A DNA stretch of 64,000 nucleotides from Candidatus Gastranaerophilales bacterium (GTDB lineage: Bacteria; Cyanobacteriota; Vampirovibrionia; Gastranaerophilales; Gastranaerophilaceae), in assembly GCA_944324475.1 (NCBI GenBank), contig CALUWK010000006.1, positions 1 to 64,000 on the forward strand, in the 5' to 3' direction. Both the position numbers and the translations under genes were made by a program. The notes below the pieces were generated by a model. It saw nothing but the letters and a program-made list of their open reading frames with translations, was not told the DNA's origin and did not search any database. Positions within the stretch are counted from its first letter, which is position 1. Each line of letters begins with the position of its first letter. Of the stretch, positions 43,817 through 53,800 are shown one piece after another.

Positions 43817-44716
43817 TTAGCTCCTTAATGTGTAATTACACAAATCAATCAAAGTTTTTTTGTATATTGTATCTTCAATATTATTTAAGAAACTTATTGC
43901 TATTTTGTTATAGCTATCAGCTTTTTTATTTGCTTTATTCATACAATTTTGAAAACAATCATTTTTGCAATTTAATAAATTAATGTCATTCTCTTTGCAA
44001 AAGTATAGCACAGGTAAGGTATAGTTTCCATTTTTAATATCTGATGAATCTTTATTTTTTATGTTGTTTATATCATTTTTTATTTGAAAAGCAAGGGTAT
44101 AGTTTTTCAGGAAATTTTTAAGATTACTTTGGATTTTTTTATCAGTTTTTTTTAAAGTAAAAAGTGATTCAAGTCCTGCAAAAAAAAGGTTACCTGTTTT
44201 ATTAAAAGTTTTTTTAATATATATTTCTTCGCTAACTATTTTATTTAATAAAAAATTTTGTTCAATTTCACCGTCGAGTGTTTTTTGTATTTTATCGGAA
44301 AAAATTTTTAAAATATCAAGACTTGTTTTGCTTAAAATATTTAATGCCATGCTTAAAAGCAGGTCACCTTCTAAAATGGCAATTTTTGCGCCGTATTTTT
44401 CATAAAATGTTGGATTGTTTCTTCTGATTTTTTCGTTATCTAAAATATCATCATGAACTAAAGAAGCACTATGTATAAGTTCAAGTGCAAGTGCTATATT
44501 CAAAATTTGATTAAAATTGTTTATTTTTAATATTTTTGAAAAAAGAAATACAAACAAAGGTCTTAATCTTTTAGGATTTGAAAACATAAAGTTAGCCAAA
44601 TCTTCTTTTAAAAAATTATTATTTTTGTCTATAAATTCTTTTAATTTTTTTTCAAAAACATCTAGTTCAAATTCAATAACAGATGTAATTTCTTTAATTT
44701 TTTTAATATCATCCAT
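43817..44716 (-). CDS. Polyprenyl synthase-like protein with altered second aspartate motif
   Basis: Trans-prenyltransferase fold, 299 residues. The first aspartate-rich motif is intact (HDDILDNEKIRRNNPT, Asp89, Asp90, Asp93) and KRLRPLF carries the substrate-binding Arg region. The second motif, usually DDxxD after FQ, reads NDINN at 214-218, with the following NGNYTLP context normal. It may be a polyprenyl or farnesyl/geranylgeranyl diphosphate synthase with reduced activity, or a non-catalytic subunit. The ATG overlaps the end of the aminopeptidase gene region (one base apart); a TATAAT lies five bases upstream within that gene. Confidence 0.82.
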   Translation of the reverse strand: MDDIKKIKEITSVIEFELDVFEKKLKEFIDKNNNFLKEDLANFMFSNPKRLRPLFVFLFSKILKINNFNQILNIALALELIHSASLVHDDILDNEKIRRNNPTFYEKYGAKIAILEGDLLLSMALNILSKTSLDILKIFSDKIQKTLDGEIEQNFLLNKIVSEEIYIKKTFNKTGNLFFAGLESLFTLKKTDKKIQSNLKNFLKNYTLAFQIKNDINNIKNKDSSDIKNGNYTLPVLYFCKENDINLLNCKNDCFQNCMNKANKKADSYNKIAISFLNNIEDTIYKKTLIDLCNYTLRS

Positions 44717-44717
44717 T

Positions 44718-45824
44718 TTATATTATAAACTTACCGTTTTCATAAATTAATTTGTCGTCAGCATATATTTTGCCACCGTTTTTCATATTTTTAATCATGT
44801 CCCAATGCAAACCGGATTTGTTTTTTCCGCCTGCTTCGGGGTAGCTTGAACCGAACGCTATATGGATTGAACCACCGATTTTTTCATCAAAAAGTATGTT
44901 CCCTGTTACGTTTTGTATTCTTTCATTTGTTCCGATAGCAATCTCTCCTACAAAACGTGCTCCTTCATCAGTATTTAACATATTTTGTAGAAAATCATTG
45001 CCGCTTTGGGCTTTTGCTTCAATAACTTTTCCTTCTTTTAGGGTTATATATACTTCTTTTGCACTTGAACCGTGATAATTTTGAGGAAAGTCAAAATATA
45101 TTGTTCCATTTCCGCTGTTTTCAACAGGAGATGTAAAAATTTCACCGTCAGGAAAATTCATATTTCCAGAACAAGGAATCCAAGTTCTTCCGTCGGTTGA
45201 AAAGGTTATATCTGTTTTATCTCCAATAAATCTTATTTTAGATGTGTTATTCAAAATACCGGCAATTCTTTTTTGTTCTTTGTCTATTTCTTCCCATTTT
45301 TTTATGGGGTTATCTAAATCTAAATAACAAGAGTCAATTAAAAATTGGCTATATTCATCCAGACTCATAGAAGCTTCTTGTGCCAATGCGTTTGTCGGAT
45401 AATCAGCTATAACCCAGCGCATTTCGTCCTTTGCAGAACGTTCTAGCCTTTTTGATAAAACAGGTTGGAGCGCTTTGGAGCGTTTTGCAAGTTTAGCAGA
45501 ATCTGCGTTTGCCATATTTTTAACATTATTTGGAGCACCTATAAAAATCATAACATCTGCAGTTTCTACTTCGATTTTTGACATTTCATCAATATATTCA
45601 AGTTGATTGTTGTTTGCATATTTAATAAAAGTTTCTGCTAGTTCATCCATTGATGTTCTAACAATAGGATTAGCACCATTTATAAGGCAAGCTTTATAAA
45701 TTTCCTTGACAAGCGGTTGTGCTACATAACCTCTTGCATATATTATAACCAAATCCCCTTTTGTAACTTTTGTTGAATAATTTACAAGAATATCCGCATA
45801 TTTTTTTATTAATGGATTAAACAT
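44718..45824 (-). CDS. M29 family metallo-aminopeptidase
   Basis: Cytoplasmic aminopeptidase of the PepS/AmpS (M29) family, 368 residues. Metal ligands are visible in order: Glu in NFPDGEIFTSPVE, Glu in VGEIAIGTNE, His in GSIHIAFGSSYPE, and the His-x-Asp pair in SGLHWDMI. The N-terminal domain contains GDLVIIYARGYVAQPLV. It begins after lpxA with GAGG in the lpxA end. Why a general peptidase sits inside a lipid A and isoprenoid gene run is not evident. Confidence 0.92.
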   Translation of the reverse strand: MFNPLIKKYADILVNYSTKVTKGDLVIIYARGYVAQPLVKEIYKACLINGANPIVRTSMDELAETFIKYANNNQLEYIDEMSKIEVETADVMIFIGAPNNVKNMANADSAKLAKRSKALQPVLSKRLERSAKDEMRWVIADYPTNALAQEASMSLDEYSQFLIDSCYLDLDNPIKKWEEIDKEQKRIAGILNNTSKIRFIGDKTDITFSTDGRTWIPCSGNMNFPDGEIFTSPVENSGNGTIYFDFPQNYHGSSAKEVYITLKEGKVIEAKAQSGNDFLQNMLNTDEGARFVGEIAIGTNERIQNVTGNILFDEKIGGSIHIAFGSSYPEAGGKNKSGLHWDMIKNMKNGGKIYADDKLIYENGKFII

Positions 45825-46649
45825 TTAATTGTCCTCGTTTTCTTCCATTTGCCCATGATAAGCTGCTTTGAATCTTAAGGCGCATCCTCTTTTTGAAGAT
45901 TTTACAAAATTAACTAAATTATCCACATATTTATTACCTTTAAATTCTTTTTCAATTAATTCAAGAGCTTGAGATGTATTATAATGTTCATTTCTTAATA
46001 ATCTTATTGCTTTATGAATTGCGTCTCTTGATTCTTTATCAACATTTTTTCTTCTTAAACCAATAGCATTTAATCCTATAGGTAAGCATGGTATGCCTTC
46101 TGCTTTACAGTACGGAATTATATCTGTTCTTGCAGCAGATACTCCTGATATAATTGCCATTTCTCCGATTCTTATATTTTGATGAAACGCACTCATTCCG
46201 CCAAGAAATGCCCCATAACCTATATGGCAGTGACCGCCTATTGTTGCTCCATTTGCCATTATGACATTGTCTTCCAGAATGCAATTATGAGCTACATGAG
46301 TATATGCCATTAACATACAATTTTTACCAACTATAGTATTATTTCCTTCTCCTGCTGCTCTACTTACGGTTGCAAATTCTCTTATCCAACAATTTTCACC
46401 AATTATAACTCCTGTTTTTTCTCCTTTATAACTTAAATCTTGGGGTTCTCCTCCTATTGAAGCATAAGGCGAAATTCTTGTATTTTTTCCTATATGTGAA
46501 AATTGTATGTTTGCACTTTCGCCTATTTTGCAACCCTCTTCTATGATTGTGTCGGGACCAATAATTGTATATGCGCCAATTTCTACATCAGGTGCAATTT
46601 TAGCGCTTTTGTCAATTATTGCACTTGGATGAATTTTACTGGAGTTCAT
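45825..46649 (-). CDS. lpxA: UDP-N-acetylglucosamine acyltransferase
   Basis: First step of lipid A synthesis, transferring a 3-hydroxyacyl chain from ACP to UDP-GlcNAc. Left-handed beta helix with hexapeptide repeats ([26 protein letters not shown]), the catalytic His in YTHVAHNCILED, and a C-terminal helical domain after AEGIPCLPIGLNAIGLRR. Length 274. AAAGGAATAAAAA precedes the ATG. Fourth gene in the lpxD-lpxC-fabZ-lpxA order shared with Cyanobacteria. Confidence 0.95.
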   Translation of the reverse strand: MNSSKIHPSAIIDKSAKIAPDVEIGAYTIIGPDTIIEEGCKIGESANIQFSHIGKNTRISPYASIGGEPQDLSYKGEKTGVIIGENCWIREFATVSRAAGEGNNTIVGKNCMLMAYTHVAHNCILEDNVIMANGATIGGHCHIGYGAFLGGMSAFHQNIRIGEMAIISGVSAARTDIIPYCKAEGIPCLPIGLNAIGLRRKNVDKESRDAIHKAIRLLRNEHYNTSQALELIEKEFKGNKYVDNLVNFVKSSKRGCALRFKAAYHGQMEENEDN

Positions 46650-46661
46650 TTTTTATTCCTT

Positions 46662-47108
46662 TTATTTTAATGCTACCGTTAATTCTGCTTCTGTGCAAAG
46701 CTTTCCATCAACGTATGCTCTGCCTAAACATTTTGCTATAGGACCTTTGACTTTTAAACATTCAGTTTCCATATCTAATCTGTCCCCAGGCCTTACAATG
46801 TTTTTGAATTTTGCATTTTCTACCCCTGCAAAAAGAGTTAATTTTCCTTTGTATTTTTCCATTGTCATTAATATAGGAGCAGAAGTTTGAGCAAGTGCCT
46901 CAATTTGTAATACTCCTGGCATAATAGGATTGTTTGGAAAATGACCTTGAAAAAAAGGTTCATTAAAAGTAACATTCTTATACCCTTTTGAATATTCACC
47001 GGGGACACATTCTGTTATTCTGTCAACCAACAAAAAAGGATACCTATGCGGAAGCATTTCAAGTATTTGGCTGTAATCAAGTGTAATCGGTTTAATGGTC
47101 GAGTCCAT
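46662..47108 (-). CDS. fabZ: 3-hydroxyacyl-ACP dehydratase FabZ
   Basis: Dehydrates 3-hydroxyacyl-ACP in fatty acid elongation and competes with LpxA for substrate. The hot-dog fold has LPHRYPFLLVDRI at the start and the catalytic His in GHFPNNPIMPGVLQIEALAQ with the Glu at its end. The open frame extends 24 bases further to a TTG, but the ATG at 47108 has GAGGAG seven bases upstream and matches the family start, giving 148 residues. It starts 10 bases after the lpxC stop. Confidence 0.95.
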   Translation of the reverse strand: MDSTIKPITLDYSQILEMLPHRYPFLLVDRITECVPGEYSKGYKNVTFNEPFFQGHFPNNPIMPGVLQIEALAQTSAPILMTMEKYKGKLTLFAGVENAKFKNIVRPGDRLDMETECLKVKGPIAKCLGRAYVDGKLCTEAELTVALK

Positions 47109-47118
47109 TTTTATCTCC

Positions 47119-47940
47119 TCATTGTTTATCAAGTGTCTTTTTTAAAGCTTTTGCACATTCAATATGGTAGGCATGTCCGGCTTCTTTAACTATAATATTT
47201 GCCTTTAATTTGAGTGGATTATAACCTGTTAAATATAAATCTCCAATAATATCAAGAATTTTATGTTTTGCAGGTTCAAATTCACTTCTAAGAGTTGTTG
47301 TATATCCATCATCGGTTAATCCGACAGTATTTTCAATGGTAACTCCTTTTGAATATCCGGCTGCTTGGAATTTTTCAAGATCTTTAAGGTATCCAAACGT
47401 TCTTGCTTCTATTATTTCATTTATATTTTTGTTTAAACTTACCCACCTTTGGCGTAAATCAGGATGGTTAAAGTTTACCATGTAAGTTATTGTTGTTTCT
47501 TCTTTTGAAGGAATGATAATAATAGAAGAATTATTTTTTTGAAAGGTAACAACATTATTTAGCGGAACGACTGTTTCGCTTTCGCCACTGTAACCTATTT
47601 TGTCAAATTCTTCAATCCAAACTTTTGCGCTGCCATCAAAAATTGGCATCTCAAAACCTTGTGAATTGAAATAAATATCCAGCGCATCAATTCCTTTTAT
47701 TGCGCAAGCTGCCATAAAATGTTCAACTAACGCGATTTTTCGTTTTGCACCATTTTCAACATCGGCTAAAATGACACAATGTTCGGTTGAAACTACATTT
47801 TCAACTTTTGCTTCAACCATACCATCTTGTATAAAAAATCTTATACCTTTTTTTTCTGATGGTTTAATTGTAATTTCTACAGGTGCAGCAAACATAAGTC
47901 CTGCACCGTTTAATATCAAGTTAGATTTTAGCGTCTTCAT
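47119..47940 (-). CDS. lpxC: UDP-3-O-acyl-N-acetylglucosamine deacetylase
   Basis: Committed zinc-dependent step of lipid A synthesis. Zinc ligands and catalytic residues are present: Glu-His in ALVEHFMAA, His and Asp in [13 protein letters not shown], and the general-acid His in EAGHAYHIE. The N-terminal GxGLH(S/T)G motif is altered to GAGLMFAA, so the His equivalent to E. coli His19 is Met. Length 273. It overlaps the lpxD end by 20 bases. The fused LpxC-FabZ of Bacteroidetes is not seen. Confidence 0.94.
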   Translation of the reverse strand: MKTLKSNLILNGAGLMFAAPVEITIKPSEKKGIRFFIQDGMVEAKVENVVSTEHCVILADVENGAKRKIALVEHFMAACAIKGIDALDIYFNSQGFEMPIFDGSAKVWIEEFDKIGYSGESETVVPLNNVVTFQKNNSSIIIIPSKEETTITYMVNFNHPDLRQRWVSLNKNINEIIEARTFGYLKDLEKFQAAGYSKGVTIENTVGLTDDGYTTTLRSEFEPAKHKILDIIGDLYLTGYNPLKLKANIIVKEAGHAYHIECAKALKKTLDKQ

Positions 47941-49045
47941 TTAAAAATTTCTCATAATCTTCTAGTAAATGTTGGTATTTTTTATATTTTTGAACCATTA
48001 TTTCTGCTTCGTCAAGATATTTTAGTCTCTTGATGAAATCTTTTCTAAGAACGGCAGGAGCACCCATTATGACTGATTTTTTAGGGAATGATTTTGTAAC
48101 TCCGGCTTTTGCCAGAATTATTGAATCGTCACCAATCTCAACATGGTCTTTTAAGCCTGCTTGACCAGCTATTACAACTCTATCTCCAATTACGCAACTT
48201 CCTGCTATACCTACTTGTGATACTATTGTGCAAGCATTACCAATTTTACAGTTATGACCTATCATAACAAGATTGTCTATTTTTGTTTGATTTCCTATTG
48301 TTGTATTTTCTATAGTACCTCTGTCTACTGTTGTATTGGCTCCTATTTCAACGTCATCTCCAATAACAACTGAACCCAGAGAAGGTATTTTGAAAACTTT
48401 TACTTCAGTATTTGCCTCTTTAATTGATCCTTCTTGGCGGGCTTGTTCAATGTTGCTTGGAGTTTCGGTTACAAATGAAAATCCATCGGCACCAATGCTT
48501 GCTCCATGATGAATTATGCAACGTGAACCTATTTTTATGAAATCACCTATATTTACTCCAGGATGGAATAGGCAATCAGAACCAATTTTAGTGTTTTTGC
48601 CAATATAAACATTGGGCATTATTGCTGTATTGTCACCAATTTCAACATTTCTTGATATAACAACATTAGCACCTATTGAAACATTTTTACCTATTACTGC
48701 GGTTTCGTCAATAATCGCAGATGGATGAATATTTCTTGGAGTATCGGGAGCAATGTAAAAAATATTCAAAAGTTTCATAAATGCAAGTCTTGGTCTTTCA
48801 ACTTCAATGGTTGAAATACCTTCTAAATTAACACCAAGAGGTACCAAAACAGCCTTTGCTTTTGATTGAGCCATATTTTCTATTTCATCTTCATTCATTG
48901 CTAAAGCTAAAGTATTTTCATCTGCCAATTTTGGCGGTGCAACTTTTGTTATTGTTACATCTTGTATTTTTGTTAAAATACCACCCACTAACCGAGATAA
49001 TTCATCAAGGCTAAACTTTTTTTCACCTGAATTCATTTCAACCAT
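47921..49045 (-). CDS. lpxD: UDP-3-O-acylglucosamine N-acyltransferase
   Basis: Third step of lipid A synthesis. An N-terminal uridine-binding domain ([12 protein letters not shown]) precedes a hexapeptide-repeat helix ([25 protein letters not shown]) with the catalytic His in [12 protein letters not shown] repeat interruption with [10 protein letters not shown] is typical. Length 374 is longer than E. coli (341), with a 35-residue helical tail. GAGGGAG lies five bases before the ATG. First gene of the lpxD-lpxC-fabZ-lpxA run. Confidence 0.95.
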   Translation of the reverse strand: MVEMNSGEKKFSLDELSRLVGGILTKIQDVTITKVAPPKLADENTLALAMNEDEIENMAQSKAKAVLVPLGVNLEGISTIEVERPRLAFMKLLNIFYIAPDTPRNIHPSAIIDETAVIGKNVSIGANVVISRNVEIGDNTAIMPNVYIGKNTKIGSDCLFHPGVNIGDFIKIGSRCIIHHGASIGADGFSFVTETPSNIEQARQEGSIKEANTEVKVFKIPSLGSVVIGDDVEIGANTTVDRGTIENTTIGNQTKIDNLVMIGHNCKIGNACTIVSQVGIAGSCVIGDRVVIAGQAGLKDHVEIGDDSIILAKAGVTKSFPKKSVIMGAPAVLRKDFIKRLKYLDEAEIMVQKYKKYQHLLEDYEKFLNEDAKI

Positions 49046-49119
49046 TTTCGCTCCCTCTGTATTGATAGTATATTTATTTTATAACAATAAAAGTTTTTTG
49101 CCAATTTTTTTAACAAAAG

Positions 49120-49599
49120 TTAGCAGTTTTGCGAGTTTTGTGTTTTTTTAATTATATTTGTTGTGGATTTTCCTTGAACTAAATTGATAAATTCAATTTT
49201 TCCGCCATTTTTCAGGACAGTTTTTGCTTCAGGGAGAGTATTAATTGTATAATCTGCTCCTTTTGTATAAATATCAGGTTTAATCATTTCTATTAATTTT
49301 TCAGGCGTTGTTTCTTCAAAGATTATAATATAATCTACAAACGATAGAGCGCTTAGTACTTCTGCTCTATCGTTTTCATTGTTTATTGGTCGATTTTCAC
49401 CTTTTAATTTTTTAACGGAAGAGTCTGAATTTAATCCTATTATCAAAACGTCCCCGTATTTTGATGAATTTGCAAGATATCTGACATGCCCTACGTGTAG
49501 AATGTCAAAACATCCGTTTGTGAATACTATTTTTTTGTTTTCTTTTTTTAATTTTTCTATAAGTTCTTGTACTTTTTCTTTTTTAATTATTTTTTTCAT
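49120..49599 (-). CDS. rfaE2: Heptose 1-phosphate adenylyltransferase
   Basis: Makes ADP-heptose for the LPS core. Nucleotidyltransferase with TNGCFDILHVGHVRYL (the HxGH motif) and the KLKGENRPINNENDRAEVLSAL segment, ending TKGADY, all typical of the separate RfaE domain 2 (HldC type). Length 159. AAAGGAATAAAAA precedes the ATG. Its presence indicates heptose-containing LPS; the kinase half (rfaE1) is not in the window. Confidence 0.92.
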   Translation of the reverse strand: MKKIIKKEKVQELIEKLKKENKKIVFTNGCFDILHVGHVRYLANSSKYGDVLIIGLNSDSSVKKLKGENRPINNENDRAEVLSALSFVDYIIIFEETTPEKLIEMIKPDIYTKGADYTINTLPEAKTVLKNGGKIEFINLVQGKSTTNIIKKTQNSQNC

Positions 49600-49612
49600 T
49601 TTTTATTCCTTT

Positions 49613-49640
49613 AAAATAACCGCCTTGTGGCGGTTATTTT
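49613..49640 (-). terminator. Hairpin between the parvulin gene and rfaE2
   Basis: A 12-pair perfect stem (AAAATAACCGCC and complement) around TTGT. The T-run is part of the stem on each strand. It lies 6 bases after the parvulin-lipoprotein stop and 13 bases before the rfaE2 start, so it probably ends or attenuates the upstream operon. Confidence 0.75.
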
Positions 49641-49646
49641 TTAAAT

Positions 49647-50807
49647 TTAATTTTCTTTTTTGGTTTCATCTAATGCTTTTAGCTTTGATTTTGGTGCTCC
49701 TTGCTTCTTTTCTGCATCTTTTTGTTTTGCTAATGCTTCATCAAGTTTCTTTTTGATGTTATCAGGACTTAATGAAGTATCTACATATTCAATTTTTGCA
49801 TTTTGTTTTAAACCATCAATAAGATTTTGCAGAGTTTTTATTTTCTTTTGCTCGGTTAAATATCTTTTTAAATCGTTTTTAACATTTGCAAAAGGTTGTG
49901 TGCCTGCTGCTGCTTTGTCTACAACAAGTATTATATGTTCACCAAATTGGGTTTTAACAATAGGGCTAATTGTACCAACTTTTTGACTGAAAGCTGCATC
50001 GCCAAATTCTTTAACAACTTGAAAACGTGTAACAAAACCCAAATCTCCGCCTTTTTGTGCGCTTCCAGGGTCATCTGAATATTGTTTTGCTAGACTTGCA
50101 AAATTTTTTGGATTTTTAACCAGTTTTTGTCTGACTTCTTGTGCAAGCTTTTCTTTTCTTGCTACTTCATTTTTAACTTTCTCGTCAATATTTGCACTTG
50201 ATAATTTTGCTTCTTTATCTGCATCTGTTATTTTTCTTTTTATGCTTTCAGGGTTTGTGTCAAATAAAATATGAGAAACTTTAACTTTTTCTGGTACTGC
50301 AAATTGAGCTTTGTTTTGTTTATAATATTTTTCAACTTCAGCATTTGACGCTTCTTTAGCTCCTAACATGTCAATCAGTTTAGCAATTTTAACTTCGTTT
50401 GCCATATCTGAGTTAAGTCTTTGTTCTGTTATTTCATTTTCTTTTAAAATGTTGTTAAATTGTTCTTCCGAACCAAACTGAGCTACAATCTGAGCCTTTT
50501 TATCCTTTATTTCTTGCTCTGAAGCTTCGATTTTTCTTTTTTCAAACTCTTGTTCTAAAAGGCTTCTGATTATAAGATCATTCACAAATCTGTCTTTTAT
50601 AGCTAATGCGGCATAACTGTCGCTTTTTTGAATTTCTTTTGGTGCATTTTTTAACTGTGCATTTTTAATTCTGTTGTAATCTTCGTTAAATTCAGCTCTT
50701 GTTATTGTTTTATCATTAATTTTCAATACTACATCACTATCCTTAGCACATCCGCAAAAGATAGTTACCGAACAAAAAAGAGTTAGTGCTATTTTTGTAA
50801 ACTTCAT
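49647..50807 (-). CDS. Parvulin-type peptidyl-prolyl isomerase lipoprotein
   Basis: Envelope chaperone of the SurA/PrsA type, 386 residues. An N-terminal signal peptide ends in a lipobox-like SVTIFCGC (residues 13-20), then a SurA-type N domain (EFNEDYNRI to about 150), and a parvulin domain (about 175-320) with KVSHILFDT, AKQYSDDPGSAQKGGDLGFV and TQFGEHIILV. A lysine-rich tail follows. Presumably helps fold outer-membrane or secreted proteins. It begins 21 bases after mfd. Confidence 0.9.
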   Translation of the reverse strand: MKFTKIALTLFCSVTIFCGCAKDSDVVLKINDKTITRAEFNEDYNRIKNAQLKNAPKEIQKSDSYAALAIKDRFVNDLIIRSLLEQEFEKRKIEASEQEIKDKKAQIVAQFGSEEQFNNILKENEITEQRLNSDMANEVKIAKLIDMLGAKEASNAEVEKYYKQNKAQFAVPEKVKVSHILFDTNPESIKRKITDADKEAKLSSANIDEKVKNEVARKEKLAQEVRQKLVKNPKNFASLAKQYSDDPGSAQKGGDLGFVTRFQVVKEFGDAAFSQKVGTISPIVKTQFGEHIILVVDKAAAGTQPFANVKNDLKRYLTEQKKIKTLQNLIDGLKQNAKIEYVDTSLSPDNIKKKLDEALAKQKDAEKKQGAPKSKLKALDETKKEN

Positions 50808-50828
50808 TTTTTTCTCCTTATTTAAAGT

Positions 50829-53800
50829 TTAATTATTTTCGATTTTAAAATTTAAAATTACCTCAGATATATAATAAAACAAATCCGCCAGTTTGTTAAA
50901 TATTTCGTCAAAATTATCTTCATTTTTGTTCATAAGCAAAATTCCTTTAGTTTTTGCAAGGGTTTTGGGTGGTTGAGTAAATGTAAAGAATTTTGTAATC
51001 TTTGTTTCTATTTTTGATTTTAATATCATCCATTCTCTTAGAGTATAAGGTGTGTATATCCTAATTGTATTACCTGCTTGTCTTACTAATGTTATACCTG
51101 CACTGTCTGCTAAAATTCTTAATTTTACTAGTTTAATAAGGTTTTTAGTACATTCGGGAACTTTAGCGAACCTGTCTTTAAGGTTTAATTCCATTTCTTC
51201 AAGTTCAGATATTGTAGAAACATCTGATATTCTCTTATATTCAAGAATTTTTTGTTCATATGTTTGTGCCCAATCATCGGGTATGTATGCTTCTGCGTTG
51301 ATGTCGATTATAGCTGGTTCTTTTTTTGTTTTTGGTTTTTCATAGGGGTTTTTTGCTTTTTTTGCTTTGATATCTTCTATACATTCTGATAAAAGACTGC
51401 AATATGTATCAAATCCCACATTTATCATTTGTCCGTGTTGATGCGTTCCTAAAATATTTCCAACGCCTCTTATTTCAATATCTCTAAGTGCAATTTGATA
51501 ACCACTTCCGAGATTAGTAAAATCTTTTATGGAGTTAAGTCTCTTTTTTGCCTGTTCATTCAATTCTTTTGATTTTTTATAAAAACAGAAACAGTATGCC
51601 TGTCTGTCTGAGCGTCCAACTCTTCCTCTAAGTTGGTATAGTTGGGCTAATCCAAAGTTATCGGCATCATGAATAATAATAGTATTTGCATTTGGTATAT
51701 CGAGCCCTGATTCAATTATAGTTGTTGAAAGTAATATATCATATTTCCGTTCTAAAAAATTACAAATTATTTCTTCAAGTTGTTTTTCTGGCATTTGCCC
51801 GTGAGCTATTGCAATTCTGGCATTAGGAACAATTTCTTTTAATTTTTCTTTAAATTTTTCAATAGTCTCAACTCTGTTATAAAGATAAAAAATCTGCCCA
51901 TCTCTTTGAATTTCCTGATTTATTGCGTTTCTTACGTAATCGGGAGAAAATTCGCCAACATAAGTTTTAATTGGAAGTCTGTTTTTAGGTGGAGTATTTA
52001 TGACAGATAAATCTTTTAAACCTGATAATGCCATATTAAGGGTTCTTGGTATGGGAGTTGCGCTTAAAGATAAAACATCAATGTTTTCCTTAAATTTTTT
52101 TAGTTTTTCTTTATGTCTTACTCCAAATTTATGTTCTTCATCAATAACTAAAAGTCCTAAATTTTTAAATTCAATATCATCAGACAAGAGCCTATGTGTT
52201 CCTATTATAACGTCAATTTCACCAGATTTTATTTTTTCGGTTATATTTTTTTGTTCTTTTTTGGAGCAAAACCTATTTAATAATGCTATTTTTATTTCAA
52301 AGGGTTCAAATCTTTCTTTTATGGTTTCAAAATGTTGCATTGTAAGGATAGTAGTGGGTGCTATTAGTGCTGTTTGATAACCGCTCATTACTGCTTTAAA
52401 CATTGCTCTTAGGGCAATTTCTGTTTTACCAAAACCCACATCTGCACAAATTAACCTGTCCATGGGTTTTTGTTCTTCCATGTCTTTTTTAACTTCAATA
52501 ATAGCTTTCATTTGATCTGGAGTTTCGGTATATTCAAAATTGTCTTCCATTTCATATTGCCAAGTTGAATCGGCTTCAAATTGAATCCCTTTGGAGATTT
52601 TTCTTTTTGCGTATAAATCTAAAAGGTCATAGGCAATTAGTTCAACTTCTTTTTTAGCTTTTGCTTTTATGGTCTCCCAACAACTGCCCCCCATTTTTGA
52701 TAGTTTTGGTTTTGTTGTGCCTGAACCCCTATATCTGCACAAAAGATTAATTTGTTCTGCAGGCATGAATAATTTATCTGTACCTTGAAACTGAATTTCA
52801 AGGTAATCTTTTTGATTGTTATCTATAGTTTGTTTTGATATTCCATTATATATCCCTATTCCATGGACACTGTGTACGACATATTCGCCAGTTTTAAGGT
52901 CATTAATTGAATCTATAAAATCTTGAGTTTGTTTGTTGGAGTAATATTTTTTAGTTGTAATATCTCTCGAGTGTTTATTAAAAAGTTCTTTATCGCTTAT
53001 AAAAAGAATTTTATCAAAAGAAATTTTATCATCTTCGCTAATAGCGCCACCACAAGATATATCGGGAAAATATTGTATATTGTTTGAATATATTTCAAAT
53101 TCTTTAAAAATTTCTTTTAATCTGTTTGGGAAGTTAGAACAGATGTATATGTTGTAATTTTGGGACAACATTTTTTTTATATATTTTGAAATATTTGAAA
53201 TGTTAGATGAAAAAATAGGCGCTAAAGCTGTTGTAAAATCAATTATTTTATCATAATCATTTGATAAGAAATTGTCCAATCCTATTTGTTTAAAAGTTTT
53301 TAATTTTTTTAAAAAATCCTCATAAGATAAGTGATTTAGCTTTTTTAAAGGTAATTTTAAATTGGATAGAATATTGTCATTGTAGTTTTTTATGTACGTT
53401 TTTTCTACTGTTTCAAATTTTGATAAAATTTGTGATGTTTCATCAAAAATTAAAATATAATCATCAAAAAAATCTAATGTTGAGCTTGGTGTTTCGATGA
53501 AGTAATTTAAATAATATTCAACTCCTTCAAAATATCCTATTTCATCAATTTTTTCAATCAATTCATATTTTAAATTTTTTAGAAAATCATTGTTTTCAAT
53601 TTTTATATTTTTAATTTCTTTTTTGAAATTTTCTTTATTTTTTTCATCTAAAATAAATTTATATAAAGGAATAATGTTAATTTTTTCAATATGTTCAAAA
53701 CTTTTTTGATTATTTGGGTAAAAATAGCGTATATCTTCAATAGTATCTGCAAAAAATTCGATTCGAACAGGGTTTTTATCAAGAGTGTAAATATCAAGTA

